Of a DNA stretch of 19,633 nt, positions 6,043 to 12,801 are shown one piece after another. Position 1 is the first letter of the stretch. Each line of letters starts with the position of its first letter. Source of the DNA: CAZDYP01 sp964509505 (lineage in GTDB: Bacteria; Chloroflexota; Anaerolineae; JACRMK01); contig CAZDYP010000092.1 in NCBI GenBank assembly GCA_964509505.1, positions 1 through 19,633 of the forward strand, given 5' to 3'. The translations under genes and the position numbers were made by a program. The notes beneath the pieces were generated by a model that saw nothing but the letters and a program-made list of their open reading frames with translations, did not search any database and was not told the DNA's origin.

Positions 6043-7839
6043 TTACCCTAACCGATTCGTTTGATACGCAAAGGCGACGGCTTCTTGTGAATGATGAATG
6101 GCGACGAACACTTCCTTCAAGTGGCGTCGCTCGACGGGAGAGAGCGTGTCGAGGCGTACACGGTTGGATGGTTGCTCGCCTGCGCGGAGGGCGCGCAGTT
6201 GTTCGCGCAACCGCAGACGCAACAGAAAGCCAAAGGCTTCGCGCAACGTCTCGGCTTCTTCGGGACCGATGACACTGGCTTGCTCGGCAGCGGTGAGTCG
6301 TTCGGTGGTGGAACGGGCAAGCGAATCCGCCGCCAGTGCATAGAGCCGCGCCAGTCCGACGATGGGCGCAAGCCCATCGCGCTTCAAGTCCACGCCACCT
6401 GCCGTCGCCTGAATGCGCTGAAACAACCCCAGTGGCGGATGAAACTCCAACGCGGCGCGTGCGAGTTGCGCGAGAAAAATTTTGTGTTGATCGGATTTCA
6501 ACATGATGGCGTTCAAGGGGTCAAGCGACAGTGAGCCATGCACGACGCGAAAATCAAAAAAGATGGCGGCTTCCAACAACGCGCGCGGTTCAGGTTTCAA
6601 GACCCATTGATTGAATAGGCGTGTCCATGCTGCTAATGGATATTGCCAACGGGTCGCCATGTAACCGCCAGCGCAAGGCGGAAAGCCCGCGCTAATCAAC
6701 CCGGCGATGACACGCTCCGTCAATGCGCGAAAGTAGGCTTGGGCTTCAGGTGCGTCAGTTTGATAGGCGAGCGCATTGTCTTGGTCGGTGAGCAACGTCT
6801 GCTCCATGCGTCCTTCCGAACCGAACACGAGCCACGCATAGGGCGTCGGCGGCGGACCTAAATCTGCTTCTGCCATCACGAGCAAGCGCTTGATGAGTGT
6901 GTCGTTGAGATTCGCAATCATTTGCCCAATGCGCGTCACCTCCAAACCACTATGAAACAACGACTCGACAGTGGCGGCGACTTCTTGCGCGTAGCCTTGC
7001 AAGGCGTTGGCGCGCCCGAGTTGGCTGACGCGCTTGAGTAAGTAGATGGGGCTTTTCACGTGATAGCGCAACAAGTCGGAATCTGTCACGACGCCGACGA
7101 TGGTTTGGTTTTGTGTGATGGGCAGATGGTGGATATGCGCTTCAAGCAAGAACAGCATTGCGCCATACACGGGCGTCTCGTACGGTAACGTCTGCGCGGG
7201 TTGGCTCATCACCTCACGCACCAGCGTTTCGGGACCCAAGCTGGCGGCAAGCACTCGCCCACGCAAATCGCGGTCGGTGACGATGCCAACAGGTTGCGCG
7301 TTGACCAGCACCGAACTAATTTTTTCGTCGCGCATGAGGCGAGCGGCGACGGCGACGGTGGTTTCTGGGGTGACAAAGATTGGTGGGCGCGCGATGAGCT
7401 GACCCACAGGGAGCGCCAAATCGCTGCTGATTGTTTGGGGTTGGTTGACGCTGCGGCGCAGGCGCTCGCTCAAGCCTTTGAGAAAAAATTCTGCAAAAAC
7501 GGGATAAGCCATCAGTTCATGGAAAATTTTTTCTGGCACACGATAGACGAGCGTATCGTGTACGGCGGTGACATCATAAGGCGGCGCGCCTGCGAGCATC
7601 GAAGCGTAACCAAACCATTCACCCGCTTCTAGTTCCATGATGAGCTGTTCATTGCGCGTGAACTGCACGTGACCTTTGCGGATGAGGCACAAGTGTTGGC
7701 TCGGCGGCCCAGCGTGCGACAAGATGCGTGTGCCGGCGGGGAAATAGACGATTTCCAGCTGGCGCGCGATGCGTTGTAGCGCTGGCCCATCGAGCTGGTC
7801 GAAGGGATGACTGATTTTGATGAAGTCGAGAGGTTCCAT
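6043..7839 (-). CDS. cNMP-binding / CBS / DUF294 nucleotidyltransferase-like regulatory protein
   Basis: This 598-residue cytosolic protein has four parts. Residues about 15-125 are a cyclic-nucleotide-binding (CAP_ED) domain with the beta-roll features FPAGTRIL and EAGEWFGYASML. Residues about 150-265 are a tandem CBS pair (GIVTDRDLRGRVLA, GVVTDSDLLRYH), which usually binds adenosine nucleotides. Residues about 290-430 form the DUF294 domain with the motif WLVFGSEGRMEQTLLTDQDN, matching the GS...D-x-D pattern of GlnD-type nucleotidyltransferases. A helical DUF294 C-terminal domain follows. The family is thought to sense nucleotides and modify or regulate a partner, but a reaction has not been settled to my knowledge. 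The start at 7839 begins with MEPLDF and fits the family better; an in-frame ATG at 7869 adds ten residues, and neither has a good Shine-Dalgarno. It is divergent from the split symporter genes and upstream of the exonuclease. Confidence 0.93.
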   Translation of the reverse strand: MEPLDFIKISHPFDQLDGPALQRIARQLEIVYFPAGTRILSHAGPPSQHLCLIRKGHVQFTRNEQLIMELEAGEWFGYASMLAGAPPYDVTAVHDTLVYRVPEKIFHELMAYPVFAEFFLKGLSERLRRSVNQPQTISSDLALPVGQLIARPPIFVTPETTVAVAARLMRDEKISSVLVNAQPVGIVTDRDLRGRVLAASLGPETLVREVMSQPAQTLPYETPVYGAMLFLLEAHIHHLPITQNQTIVGVVTDSDLLRYHVKSPIYLLKRVSQLGRANALQGYAQEVAATVESLFHSGLEVTRIGQMIANLNDTLIKRLLVMAEADLGPPPTPYAWLVFGSEGRMEQTLLTDQDNALAYQTDAPEAQAYFRALTERVIAGLISAGFPPCAGGYMATRWQYPLAAWTRLFNQWVLKPEPRALLEAAIFFDFRVVHGSLSLDPLNAIMLKSDQHKIFLAQLARAALEFHPPLGLFQRIQATAGGVDLKRDGLAPIVGLARLYALAADSLARSTTERLTAAEQASVIGPEEAETLREAFGFLLRLRLREQLRALRAGEQPSNRVRLDTLSPVERRHLKEVFVAIHHSQEAVAFAYQTNRLG

Positions 7840-7897
7840 AGTCAGTATGAACAAGGGGGTGATGACCATTCAGAGACTGGTGTAAAAGTAGTATGGA

Positions 7898-8003
7898 TGG
7901 GCGATTAGAAATCGCCGCAACCCATAGCGCAATCAGCCTACGCTGATTAGGTCGCAGTTCGCGCAGGCGAACGAAGTCCCCTTCAGGGGATTGCAATGGG
8001 GCG
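7898..8003 (-). repeat. Interspersed structured repeat, second copy
   Basis: Read on the minus strand this segment matches 12676-12756 over two consecutive hairpins and a conserved tail. The first hairpin has arms GTTCGC/GCGAAC, the second is AATCAGC-GTAG-GCTGATT, and the tail includes GCTATGGGTTGC and GCGATTTCTAA. It adds a CCCCTGAAGGGG palindrome on the far side. It occupies most of the gap between the divergent DUF294 and DUF4212 genes, so their promoters must lie within or beside it. Confidence 0.75.
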
Positions 8004-8063
8004 TTGCGAATTTGCTTCGCAGGACTTCAGCTTCAACCCTATTCTACCGATAAAGGAGGCACT

Positions 8064-8339
8064 GTGTCTAACAGCAAGCAACAAGCAGGACATCATAACC
8101 TCGACGCGTATTGGAAGGCGAATCTGAAGGTCATTATCATCATGTTGTTGATTTGGTTCGGCGTGGCCTACGTGCCGCCGTTATTCGTCAACCAGTTGAA
8201 CCAAATCGTCATCGCAGGCTTCCCGCTGGGCTACTATATGGGCAGCCAAGGCTCGCTTGTCGTGTTCGTCGTCCTCATCTTCGCTTATGCTTACATCATG
8301 AACAAGCTGGACCAGCAGTACGGCATGAGAGACACATAA
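8064..8339 (+). CDS. Sodium/substrate symporter small subunit (DUF4212)
   Basis: This 91-residue membrane protein is the stand-alone small subunit that works with the large SLC5-type subunit encoded next. It shows two membrane helices: about 25-47 (IIIMLLIWFGVAYVPPLFV) and about 58-83 (GYYMGSQGSLVVFVVLIFAY). Between them is the family signature FPLGYYMGSQGSL, which is shared with residues 121-133 of the fused symporter. I chose the GTG at 8064 because AAAGGAGG (8052-8059) precedes it; the longer frame back to 8004 lies in intergenic sequence. The length matches the family. The large subunit begins 60 bases downstream, and the gap contains two overlapping hairpins. Confidence 0.92.
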   Translation: MSNSKQQAGHHNLDAYWKANLKVIIIMLLIWFGVAYVPPLFVNQLNQIVIAGFPLGYYMGSQGSLVVFVVLIFAYAYIMNKLDQQYGMRDT

Positions 8340-8380
8340 GGTAGGGCAAATCGTCAATTGATCCTACCTCAATTTGAGGT
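8340..8380 (+). promoter_or_regulatory. Two overlapping, mutually exclusive hairpins between subunit genes
   Basis: GGTAGG (8340-8345) can pair with CCTACC (8363-8368), and ACCTCA (8366-8371) can pair with TGAGGT (8375-8380). The two stems share bases 8366-8368, so only one can form at full length. They lie directly after the DUF4212 stop codon and just before the Shine-Dalgarno of the large subunit (8387-8393). They could set the subunit ratio by processing or translation; that is inference. Confidence 0.4.
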
Positions 8381-8399
8381 ACACCGAAAGGAGATACGG

Positions 8400-10370
8400 A
8401 TGGCAGCAGATGCTAATTTACAAAGCGTGTTCGGCAACAAGCTCGCGCGTTACTATGGCGCGTTCACGATTGGCTTCCTTGTCTTCAGCATCCTGCTGGG
8501 ATTGCTGGAGGTCTTTTTCAGTTTTCCGACGGCGATCATCGGCTGGGCTTTCTTGCTGCTGACGATGGGGTTGTACGCGTTCATCGGCATCATCAGCCGC
8601 ACGAAAGTGTTGGATGAGTATTACGTCGCCGGGCGTCAGGTACCTGGCATCTTCAATGGCATGGCGACGGGTGCAGACTGGATGAGCGCGGCTTCGTTCA
8701 TCTCGATGGCTGGTTCATTGTGGGCGCTGGGCTATGATGGCCTCGCCTACATCATGGGCTGGACAGGCGGTTACGTGTTGCTGGCGTTGTTGTTCGCGCC
8801 CTACATCCGCAAGTTTGGTCAATACACCATTCCCGACTTCGTGGGCGCGCGCTATGGCGGCAACAATGCGCGCGTGGTTGCGGCGGTTGCTGCCGTCATC
8901 GTCTCGTTTACATACGTGACGGCGCAAGTGACGGGTGTGGGGCTCATCATGAGCCGCTTCGTCGGCGTGCCGTACGAGCTCGGCGTCATCATCGGTTTGT
9001 CGGGCGTCTTAGTCTGTTCGTTCCTCGGCGGTATGAAAGCCGTCACCTGGACGCAGGTCGCCCAATACGTCATCCTCATTGTCGCTTATCTTGTCCCTGT
9101 CGTGTTCCTCTCCGTCAAGCTGACGGGCTTCCCCATCCCCGAATTGGCTTATGGGCGCGCGCTCGAAAATATCCAGCGACTCGAAACCGAGCAAAAAATT
9201 GCCAAAGGCTACGTGTCGCCCTACAACGAGCCGTTGACCAATGCGTCGTCGCGCGGCGCCATCACACAAATCAACACGATGACCGGCTCGACCATACCCG
9301 TGGCTGCGCCGAAGTCCGTTACCGAGTGGCTCAACACGCCCTGGGACTTCTTGGCGTTGACGCTCTGCTTGATGTTGGGCACGGCGGGCTTACCGCACAT
9401 TCTCATTCGCTTCTACACCGTGCCGAGCGTGCGCGAAAGCCGCAAGAGTGTGGGCTGGGCGTTGTTCTTCATCTTCTTGCTGTATTTCACCGCGCCCGCG
9501 TATGCCGCGTTCTCACGTTGGGAAATTTTGCAGAACATCGTCGGCAAGAAAATTACGACGGTGCAAGACGGCGGCAAAGAATATACGACGGTGGTGGGCA
9601 ACGATGGCAAGCCTGTGCAGTGGGTCGTGAACTTCGGCAAACTGGGCGGTGGTTTGCTGGTCATTAACGATGCCAACAAAGACGGCGTTTTGCAGTTCTC
9701 CGAGCTGGCAATCGGTCCAGACCTCATCGTGCTTTCAACGCCCGAAATTGCGGGTTTGCCCTACACGGTTGCAGCGCTAGTCGCGGCGGGCGGTCTCGCA
9801 GCCGCATTGTCCACCGCCGATGGTTTGTTGGTCGTGATTGCGTCTGCGATTGCGCACGATTGGTACTTCCGGGTAAAGAATCCAAAAGCGTCTCCTGAGC
9901 GTCGCATGTTCCTCGGCAAGTCCATGATCGTGGTGGCGGCGGCGTGCGCGGCGCTTGCGGCGATGCCACGTCTCGCGCTCATCGTGCAAATGGTGTCATG
10001 GGCGTTCTCGCTCGCGGCCGCCTCGTTCTTCCCCATCATCTTCCTCGGCATTTTCTGGAAGCGGGCGAATGGACCGGGCTGCATCGCGGGCATCGTCGGC
10101 GGGCTCGCCGTGACCATCTTCTACATGTACAACAACTACCTTGATCCGTCGTTCAACGTCATGGGCATCTCGCATCTAGGCGCGGGACTCTTCGGCGTCA
10201 TCACCAACTTCGCGCTGACGATTGGCGTGAGTCTGGCGACCAAAGCGCCGTCGAAAGAGATGCAGGATTTGGTCGAGCATCTACGCCATCCGCAAGAAGA
10301 CGACGAGCTGATGGGCAACGTATTGGGCGAGGGCAGCGCGGGCGCGGGCTTGCCAGCGCACGCCGATTAG
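8400..10370 (+). CDS. Sodium:solute symporter large subunit (VC_2705 / acetate-permease-like, SLC5 family)
   Basis: This 656-residue transporter has about 13 membrane segments and should import a small carboxylate with Na+ together with the DUF4212 subunit. Signature stretches are GMATGADWMSAASFISMAG, TAQVTGVGLIMSRF, FLGGMKAVTWTQVAQY and GGLAAALSTADGLLVVI. It is closely related to the large-subunit part of the fused protein at 3013-5226. It is longer, with a hydrophilic insert at about residues 277-310, a second at about 382-424, and an acidic C-terminal tail. The second insert ends in an EF-hand-like loop, DANKDGVLQFSE, at residues 424-435. ATG 8400 is preceded by AAAGGAG (8387-8393), which decides the start over an upstream ATT-region frame at 8358. 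The acyl-CoA synthetase gene at 13355 makes acetate or propionate a sensible substrate, but the exact solute is not readable. Confidence 0.94.
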   Translation: MAADANLQSVFGNKLARYYGAFTIGFLVFSILLGLLEVFFSFPTAIIGWAFLLLTMGLYAFIGIISRTKVLDEYYVAGRQVPGIFNGMATGADWMSAASFISMAGSLWALGYDGLAYIMGWTGGYVLLALLFAPYIRKFGQYTIPDFVGARYGGNNARVVAAVAAVIVSFTYVTAQVTGVGLIMSRFVGVPYELGVIIGLSGVLVCSFLGGMKAVTWTQVAQYVILIVAYLVPVVFLSVKLTGFPIPELAYGRALENIQRLETEQKIAKGYVSPYNEPLTNASSRGAITQINTMTGSTIPVAAPKSVTEWLNTPWDFLALTLCLMLGTAGLPHILIRFYTVPSVRESRKSVGWALFFIFLLYFTAPAYAAFSRWEILQNIVGKKITTVQDGGKEYTTVVGNDGKPVQWVVNFGKLGGGLLVINDANKDGVLQFSELAIGPDLIVLSTPEIAGLPYTVAALVAAGGLAAALSTADGLLVVIASAIAHDWYFRVKNPKASPERRMFLGKSMIVVAAACAALAAMPRLALIVQMVSWAFSLAAASFFPIIFLGIFWKRANGPGCIAGIVGGLAVTIFYMYNNYLDPSFNVMGISHLGAGLFGVITNFALTIGVSLATKAPSKEMQDLVEHLRHPQEDDELMGNVLGEGSAGAGLPAHAD

Positions 10371-10421
10371 CCATGCGGTGTACGGCAAGTTTTTAACTTG
10401 TCTGCATGGGCAAGCGCGCGC

Positions 10422-10468
10422 TCTCGCCGTAGTTGGTCGCGCCGACCGCGCGACCAACTACGGCGAGA
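10422..10468. repeat. 20-bp inverted repeat, 7-base loop
   Basis: The arm at 10422-10441 and the arm at 10449-10468 are perfect reverse complements, built on CGCCGTAGTTGGTCGCG. The loop is CCGACCG. There is no T-run after it, so it does not look like a normal terminator. The length and perfection suggest a recent mobile palindrome or a strong mRNA 3'-end stabiliser for the symporter transcript. Confidence 0.75.
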
Positions 10469-10519
10469 ACGCTGCCTCCTCAAGGGGATGTTTTGCGTAC
10501 GATTTCTGGAGATGAGCGA

Positions 10520-10563
10520 GGCAAGTTTTTAATTTGCCTGCATGGGCAAGTTAAAAACTTGCC
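10520..10563. repeat. GGCAAGTT double-hairpin repeat
   Basis: Two palindromes sit in tandem: GGCAAGTTTTTAATTTGCC, then a short TGCATG spacer, then GGCAAGTTAAAAACTTGCC. The same arrangement occurs at 12584-12630. A truncated version lies at 10384-10415 and a half copy at 942-955. It is a small interspersed family, always in non-coding sequence here. Confidence 0.7.
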
Positions 10564-10572
10564 TTACCTTCG

Positions 10573-10628
10573 CAACGTCCAATATCTGATCAGACAACGC
10601 TCGTTCAGGTATTGGACGTTGTTTTTTT
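10573..10628 (+). terminator. Intrinsic terminator
   Basis: CAACGTCCAATATCTGA (10573-10589) pairs with TCAGGTATTGGACGTTG (10605-10621) over 17 bases with one G-U-type mismatch and a 15-base loop. Seven T residues follow at 10622-10628. Orientation fits termination of the symporter transcript coming from the left. Confidence 0.75.
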
Positions 10629-10716
10629 GCAAGACCTTTAGGGTTTCTAAAACTCTAAAGGTCTGATTGTGCCTCTTGTCTCCCCATAGACTCTGTGGTA
10701 AATTCTGGGCGCACCA

Positions 10717-10769
10717 TGTAGGACAAATTGGCAATCCTTCGACTACGCTCAAGTAAAGTTTGTCCTACA
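10717..10769. repeat. 11-bp inverted repeat in the osmC leader
   Basis: TGTAGGACAAA (10717-10727) and TTTGTCCTACA (10759-10769) are perfect arms around a 31-base loop containing CTTCGACTACGCTCAAG. It ends 28 bases before the osmC start. It could be a miniature insertion or a leader hairpin. Confidence 0.55.
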
Positions 10770-10796
10770 CAAATTCAATTCAAGGGGAGGTACACA

Positions 10797-11234
10797 ATGG
10801 ACTTTCTGCGTAAAGGTTCCGCCGTGTGGGCAGGCGATCTGTTGAAGGGGAACGGCAAAATTTCTAGTGAGAGCGGCGCGGTGACAGAGGCAGCGTTTAA
10901 GTTCGCCACACGCTTCGAGAACGATCCTGGCACAAATCCCGAAGAGCTTATCGCCGCCGCGCAAGCGGCTTGTTTCAGTATGGCGCTCTCGGCGCGTTTG
11001 AGTCGTGGCGGCAACGTGCCAAATGAAATTCGCACGACGGCGATTCTCACGTTGAACAAAGGCGAGAGCGGTTTCAAAATCACGAAGATGCACCTCGTCA
11101 CCGAAGGCAATGTGCCGGGCATTGATGCTGCTGCCTTCCAAGCCGCCGCCGAAGCGACGAAGGATTCATGCCCCGTCTCTGTGTTGCTCAAGCCCGGTCT
11201 CGCCGAGATGACCGTCGAGGCGAACCTCATCTAA
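10797..11234 (+). CDS. osmC: OsmC family peroxiredoxin
   Basis: This 145-residue protein matches the OsmC/OhrA superfamily, thiol-dependent peroxidases that reduce hydroperoxides in the cytosol as homodimers. The two reactive cysteines are Cys59 (AAAQAACFSMALS) and Cys125 (KDSCPVSVLLK), and the conserved glutamate lies at Glu49/Glu50 in TNPEELIAAA. The N-terminus with GSAVWAGDLLKGNG and the length are typical of the OsmC branch rather than Ohr. The ATG is preceded by AAGGGGAGG (10782-10790). An upstream in-frame extension to 10728 runs through the leader hairpin and is rejected. It seems to be transcribed on its own or with the antiporter downstream, separated by a long perfect palindrome. 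Function in osmotic or peroxide stress is known for the family; the branch assignment is by pattern only. Confidence 0.93.
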   Translation: MDFLRKGSAVWAGDLLKGNGKISSESGAVTEAAFKFATRFENDPGTNPEELIAAAQAACFSMALSARLSRGGNVPNEIRTTAILTLNKGESGFKITKMHLVTEGNVPGIDAAAFQAAAEATKDSCPVSVLLKPGLAEMTVEANLI

Positions 11235-11243
11235 CAGAAAAAA

Positions 11244-11292
11244 GTAATGAGTAATTAGTAATTGGAGGCGCCAATTACTAATTACTCATTAC
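11244..11292. repeat. Perfect 22-bp inverted repeat between osmC and the antiporter
   Basis: The arms at 11244-11265 and 11271-11292 are exact reverse complements around the loop AGGCG. They are built from GTAATGAGTAATTAG followed by TAATTGG. It fills nearly the whole gap between the osmC stop and the antiporter ATG at 11305. A related single-arm sequence (TAATTGGTAATTAG) occurs at 15248-15261 after the acyl-CoA synthetase gene. No T-run follows, so simple termination is not obvious. Confidence 0.8.
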
Positions 11293-11304
11293 CAATGACC
11301 ACTC

Positions 11305-12576
11305 ATGCACGATACTGCCATCACGTTTCTTTTCATCGTCATCATCTTGCTCGCTGCGAAAATGTCGAGCCTCGTCGAACGCCTTGGACAGCCGCCTGTA
11401 TTGGGCGAGCTGATGGCTGGTGTCATCTTAGGCAATGTGGCGTTGCTTGGTCTCACGGTGTTCGAGCCGATTAAGACAAATGAGCTGATTCGTTTTCTGT
11501 CTGAACTTGGCGTTGTCATTTTGTTGTTTCAGGTGGGGCTCGAATCGGATCTCAACGAGATGCGGCGCGTGGGCGTGCGCGCGTTTCTGGTGGCGTGTGT
11601 GGGTGTGATTGTGCCATTTGTCTTGGGCGCAGTGCTGGTTGGGCCCTGGCTGCTGCCCGGCTTATCATCCAATGCGTACATCTTTTTAGGCGCGACGTTG
11701 ACCGCGACTTCGGTCGGCATCACGGCGCGCGTGTTCCGTGACCTTGGCAAGCTGCAAACGTCCGAAGCGCAAATCGTGTTGGGCGCGGCGGTGATTGACG
11801 ATGTGCTCGGACTGATCATTCTCGCCGTCGTTTCAGCCATTGTGAAAGAAGGCAGCGTCAATGTAGGCGCTGTCACGTGGATCACGGCGAAGGCGGTATT
11901 GTTCCTTGCGGGCGCGATTGTGTTGGGGCGGCTCATCGCACCAAGACTCAGCCGCTTGTCCTCGCTGATTCATACAGGCGTCGGCATGAAGTTTACGCTT
12001 GCCATCAGCATCGGCTTGACGTTGGCGTTCTTGGCTGACTACATCGGCCTCGCGCCCATCGTCGGCGCGTTTGCGGCAGGACTCATTCTCGACCCCGTAC
12101 ATTTCAAATTTTTTGAAAACCCGCACATCATCGCCGAGATCGAGAAACATCTGGCGACGGAATTTCCAACGACCCGCACACGCCTGCACGACATCATCGA
12201 ATCCCATGCGGACCGTCATGTCGAAACGTTGCTTGAGCCGGTCGGTCATTTTCTGGTGCCGATCTTCTTCGTGTTGACGGGCATGGATGTCAAGCTCGAA
12301 ACGCTGTTTGACCTGCCAATTCTCACCGTCGCGCTTGGCATCACCGGCGTCGCCTTCATCGGTAAGATCGTGTCGGGATTGGTTGCGGGCCCCGTAAAAA
12401 AGACGATTGTCGGCGTCGGCATGATTCCGCGCGGCGAAGTGGGGCTCATCTTCGCGGCAACGGGCAAAGCGATTGGGGTCGTGGATGACCAAGTGTTTTC
12501 GGTCATCGTCATTATGGTTATTCTCAGCACGCTGCTGACGCCGCCGCTATTGACGTATTTGCTGAAACGCAACTGA
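11305..12576 (+). CDS. Cation:proton antiporter (CPA2, Kef/NapA-type membrane domain)
   Basis: This 423-residue membrane protein has 12-13 predicted helices of the Na_H_Exchanger family. The ion-binding pair is Asp165-Asp166 in GAAVIDDVLGL, the pattern of electrogenic CPA2 antiporters. Other signatures are GQPPVLGELMAGVILG, LLFQVGLESDL and GMIPRGEVGLIFA. It should exchange Na+ or K+ for protons across the cytoplasmic membrane. Unlike KefB/C it has no TrkA-N regulatory domain, ending shortly after the last helix. Between AAGLILD (about 257-263) and EPVGHFLVPIFF (about 311) the hydrophilic loop is about 30 residues longer than usual and charged, with several histidines (RLHDIIESHADRHVE). The ATG at 11305 lacks a clear Shine-Dalgarno and starts 12 bases after the palindrome. 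The neighbour osmC suggests a stress setting. Confidence 0.93.
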   Translation: MHDTAITFLFIVIILLAAKMSSLVERLGQPPVLGELMAGVILGNVALLGLTVFEPIKTNELIRFLSELGVVILLFQVGLESDLNEMRRVGVRAFLVACVGVIVPFVLGAVLVGPWLLPGLSSNAYIFLGATLTATSVGITARVFRDLGKLQTSEAQIVLGAAVIDDVLGLIILAVVSAIVKEGSVNVGAVTWITAKAVLFLAGAIVLGRLIAPRLSRLSSLIHTGVGMKFTLAISIGLTLAFLADYIGLAPIVGAFAAGLILDPVHFKFFENPHIIAEIEKHLATEFPTTRTRLHDIIESHADRHVETLLEPVGHFLVPIFFVLTGMDVKLETLFDLPILTVALGITGVAFIGKIVSGLVAGPVKKTIVGVGMIPRGEVGLIFAATGKAIGVVDDQVFSVIVIMVILSTLLTPPLLTYLLKRN

Positions 12577-12583
12577 CCTATAG

Positions 12584-12630
12584 GGCAAATTTGTAATTTG
12601 CCGGCAGCAGAGGCAAGTTGAAAACTTGCC
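12584..12630. repeat. GGCAAGTT double-hairpin repeat, second full copy
   Basis: GGCAAATTTGTAATTTGCC and GGCAAGTTGAAAACTTGCC lie in tandem with the spacer GGCAGCAGA. The arrangement matches 10520-10563. It begins eight bases after the antiporter stop codon and abuts the structured repeat at 12633. It may act as the antiporter transcript's 3' hairpin. Confidence 0.65.
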
Positions 12631-12632
12631 TT

Positions 12633-12780
12633 AGAGTTTTAAAAGCCCTTGCGAATGACATTCGCGGCTACCCAGAGCAAAGTCCGCCTACGCGGACTAC
12701 GAAAAATCAGCGTAGGCTGATGGGGCTATGGGTTGCAGCGATTTCTAAGCGCCCAGCCCTGCCTCTTTTAAAACACTCTC
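12633..12780 (+). repeat. Interspersed structured repeat, longest copy
   Basis: The first 43 bases match window position 1-43 exactly in reverse. The middle (12676-12756) matches the copy at 7898-8003. It contains three successive stems: GCGAATG/CATTCGC (12651-12665), AGTCCG/CGGACT (about 12681-12698) and AATCAGC/GCTGAT (about 12707-12720). The conserved tail GCTATGGGTTGCAGCGATTT follows. It has open frames that could translate to NQRRL..LWVAAIS, but nothing supports expression. It sits between the antiporter and the 12802 gene. Confidence 0.75.
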
Positions 12781-12801
12781 TTACATCAACGTGTGGTGAC
12801 T

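Larger units (their letters stand above)
10371..10796. other. Gene-free intergenic stretch filled with hairpins
   Basis: This 426-base gap between the symporter and osmC holds no credible gene. In order it contains a GGCAAGTT-type repeat (10384-10415), a near-perfect 20-bp stem (10422-10468), a full GGCAAGTT double hairpin (10520-10563), an intrinsic terminator (10573-10628), an AGACCTTTAG/CTAAAGGTCT stem (10632-10664) and a TGTAGGACAAA/TTTGTCCTACA stem (10717-10769). A weak promoter candidate for osmC is TTGTCT (10676-10681) with TAAATT (10699-10704), spacer 17. Short frames here only read through repeats. Confidence 0.7.

Noticed and set aside
7649..7996. Minus-strand frame giving NQRRL..LWVAAIS
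   Set aside because: It runs from the structured repeat into the N-terminus of the DUF294 gene in another frame. The similar peptide at 12618-12839 comes from the same repeat, so the likeness reflects repeat homology rather than a protein family.
10371..10796. CRISPR array or small RNA cluster
   Set aside because: The repeats are different palindromes, not regularly spaced identical direct repeats, and no cas gene is nearby. A small RNA cannot be excluded but no promoter-terminator pair encloses one.
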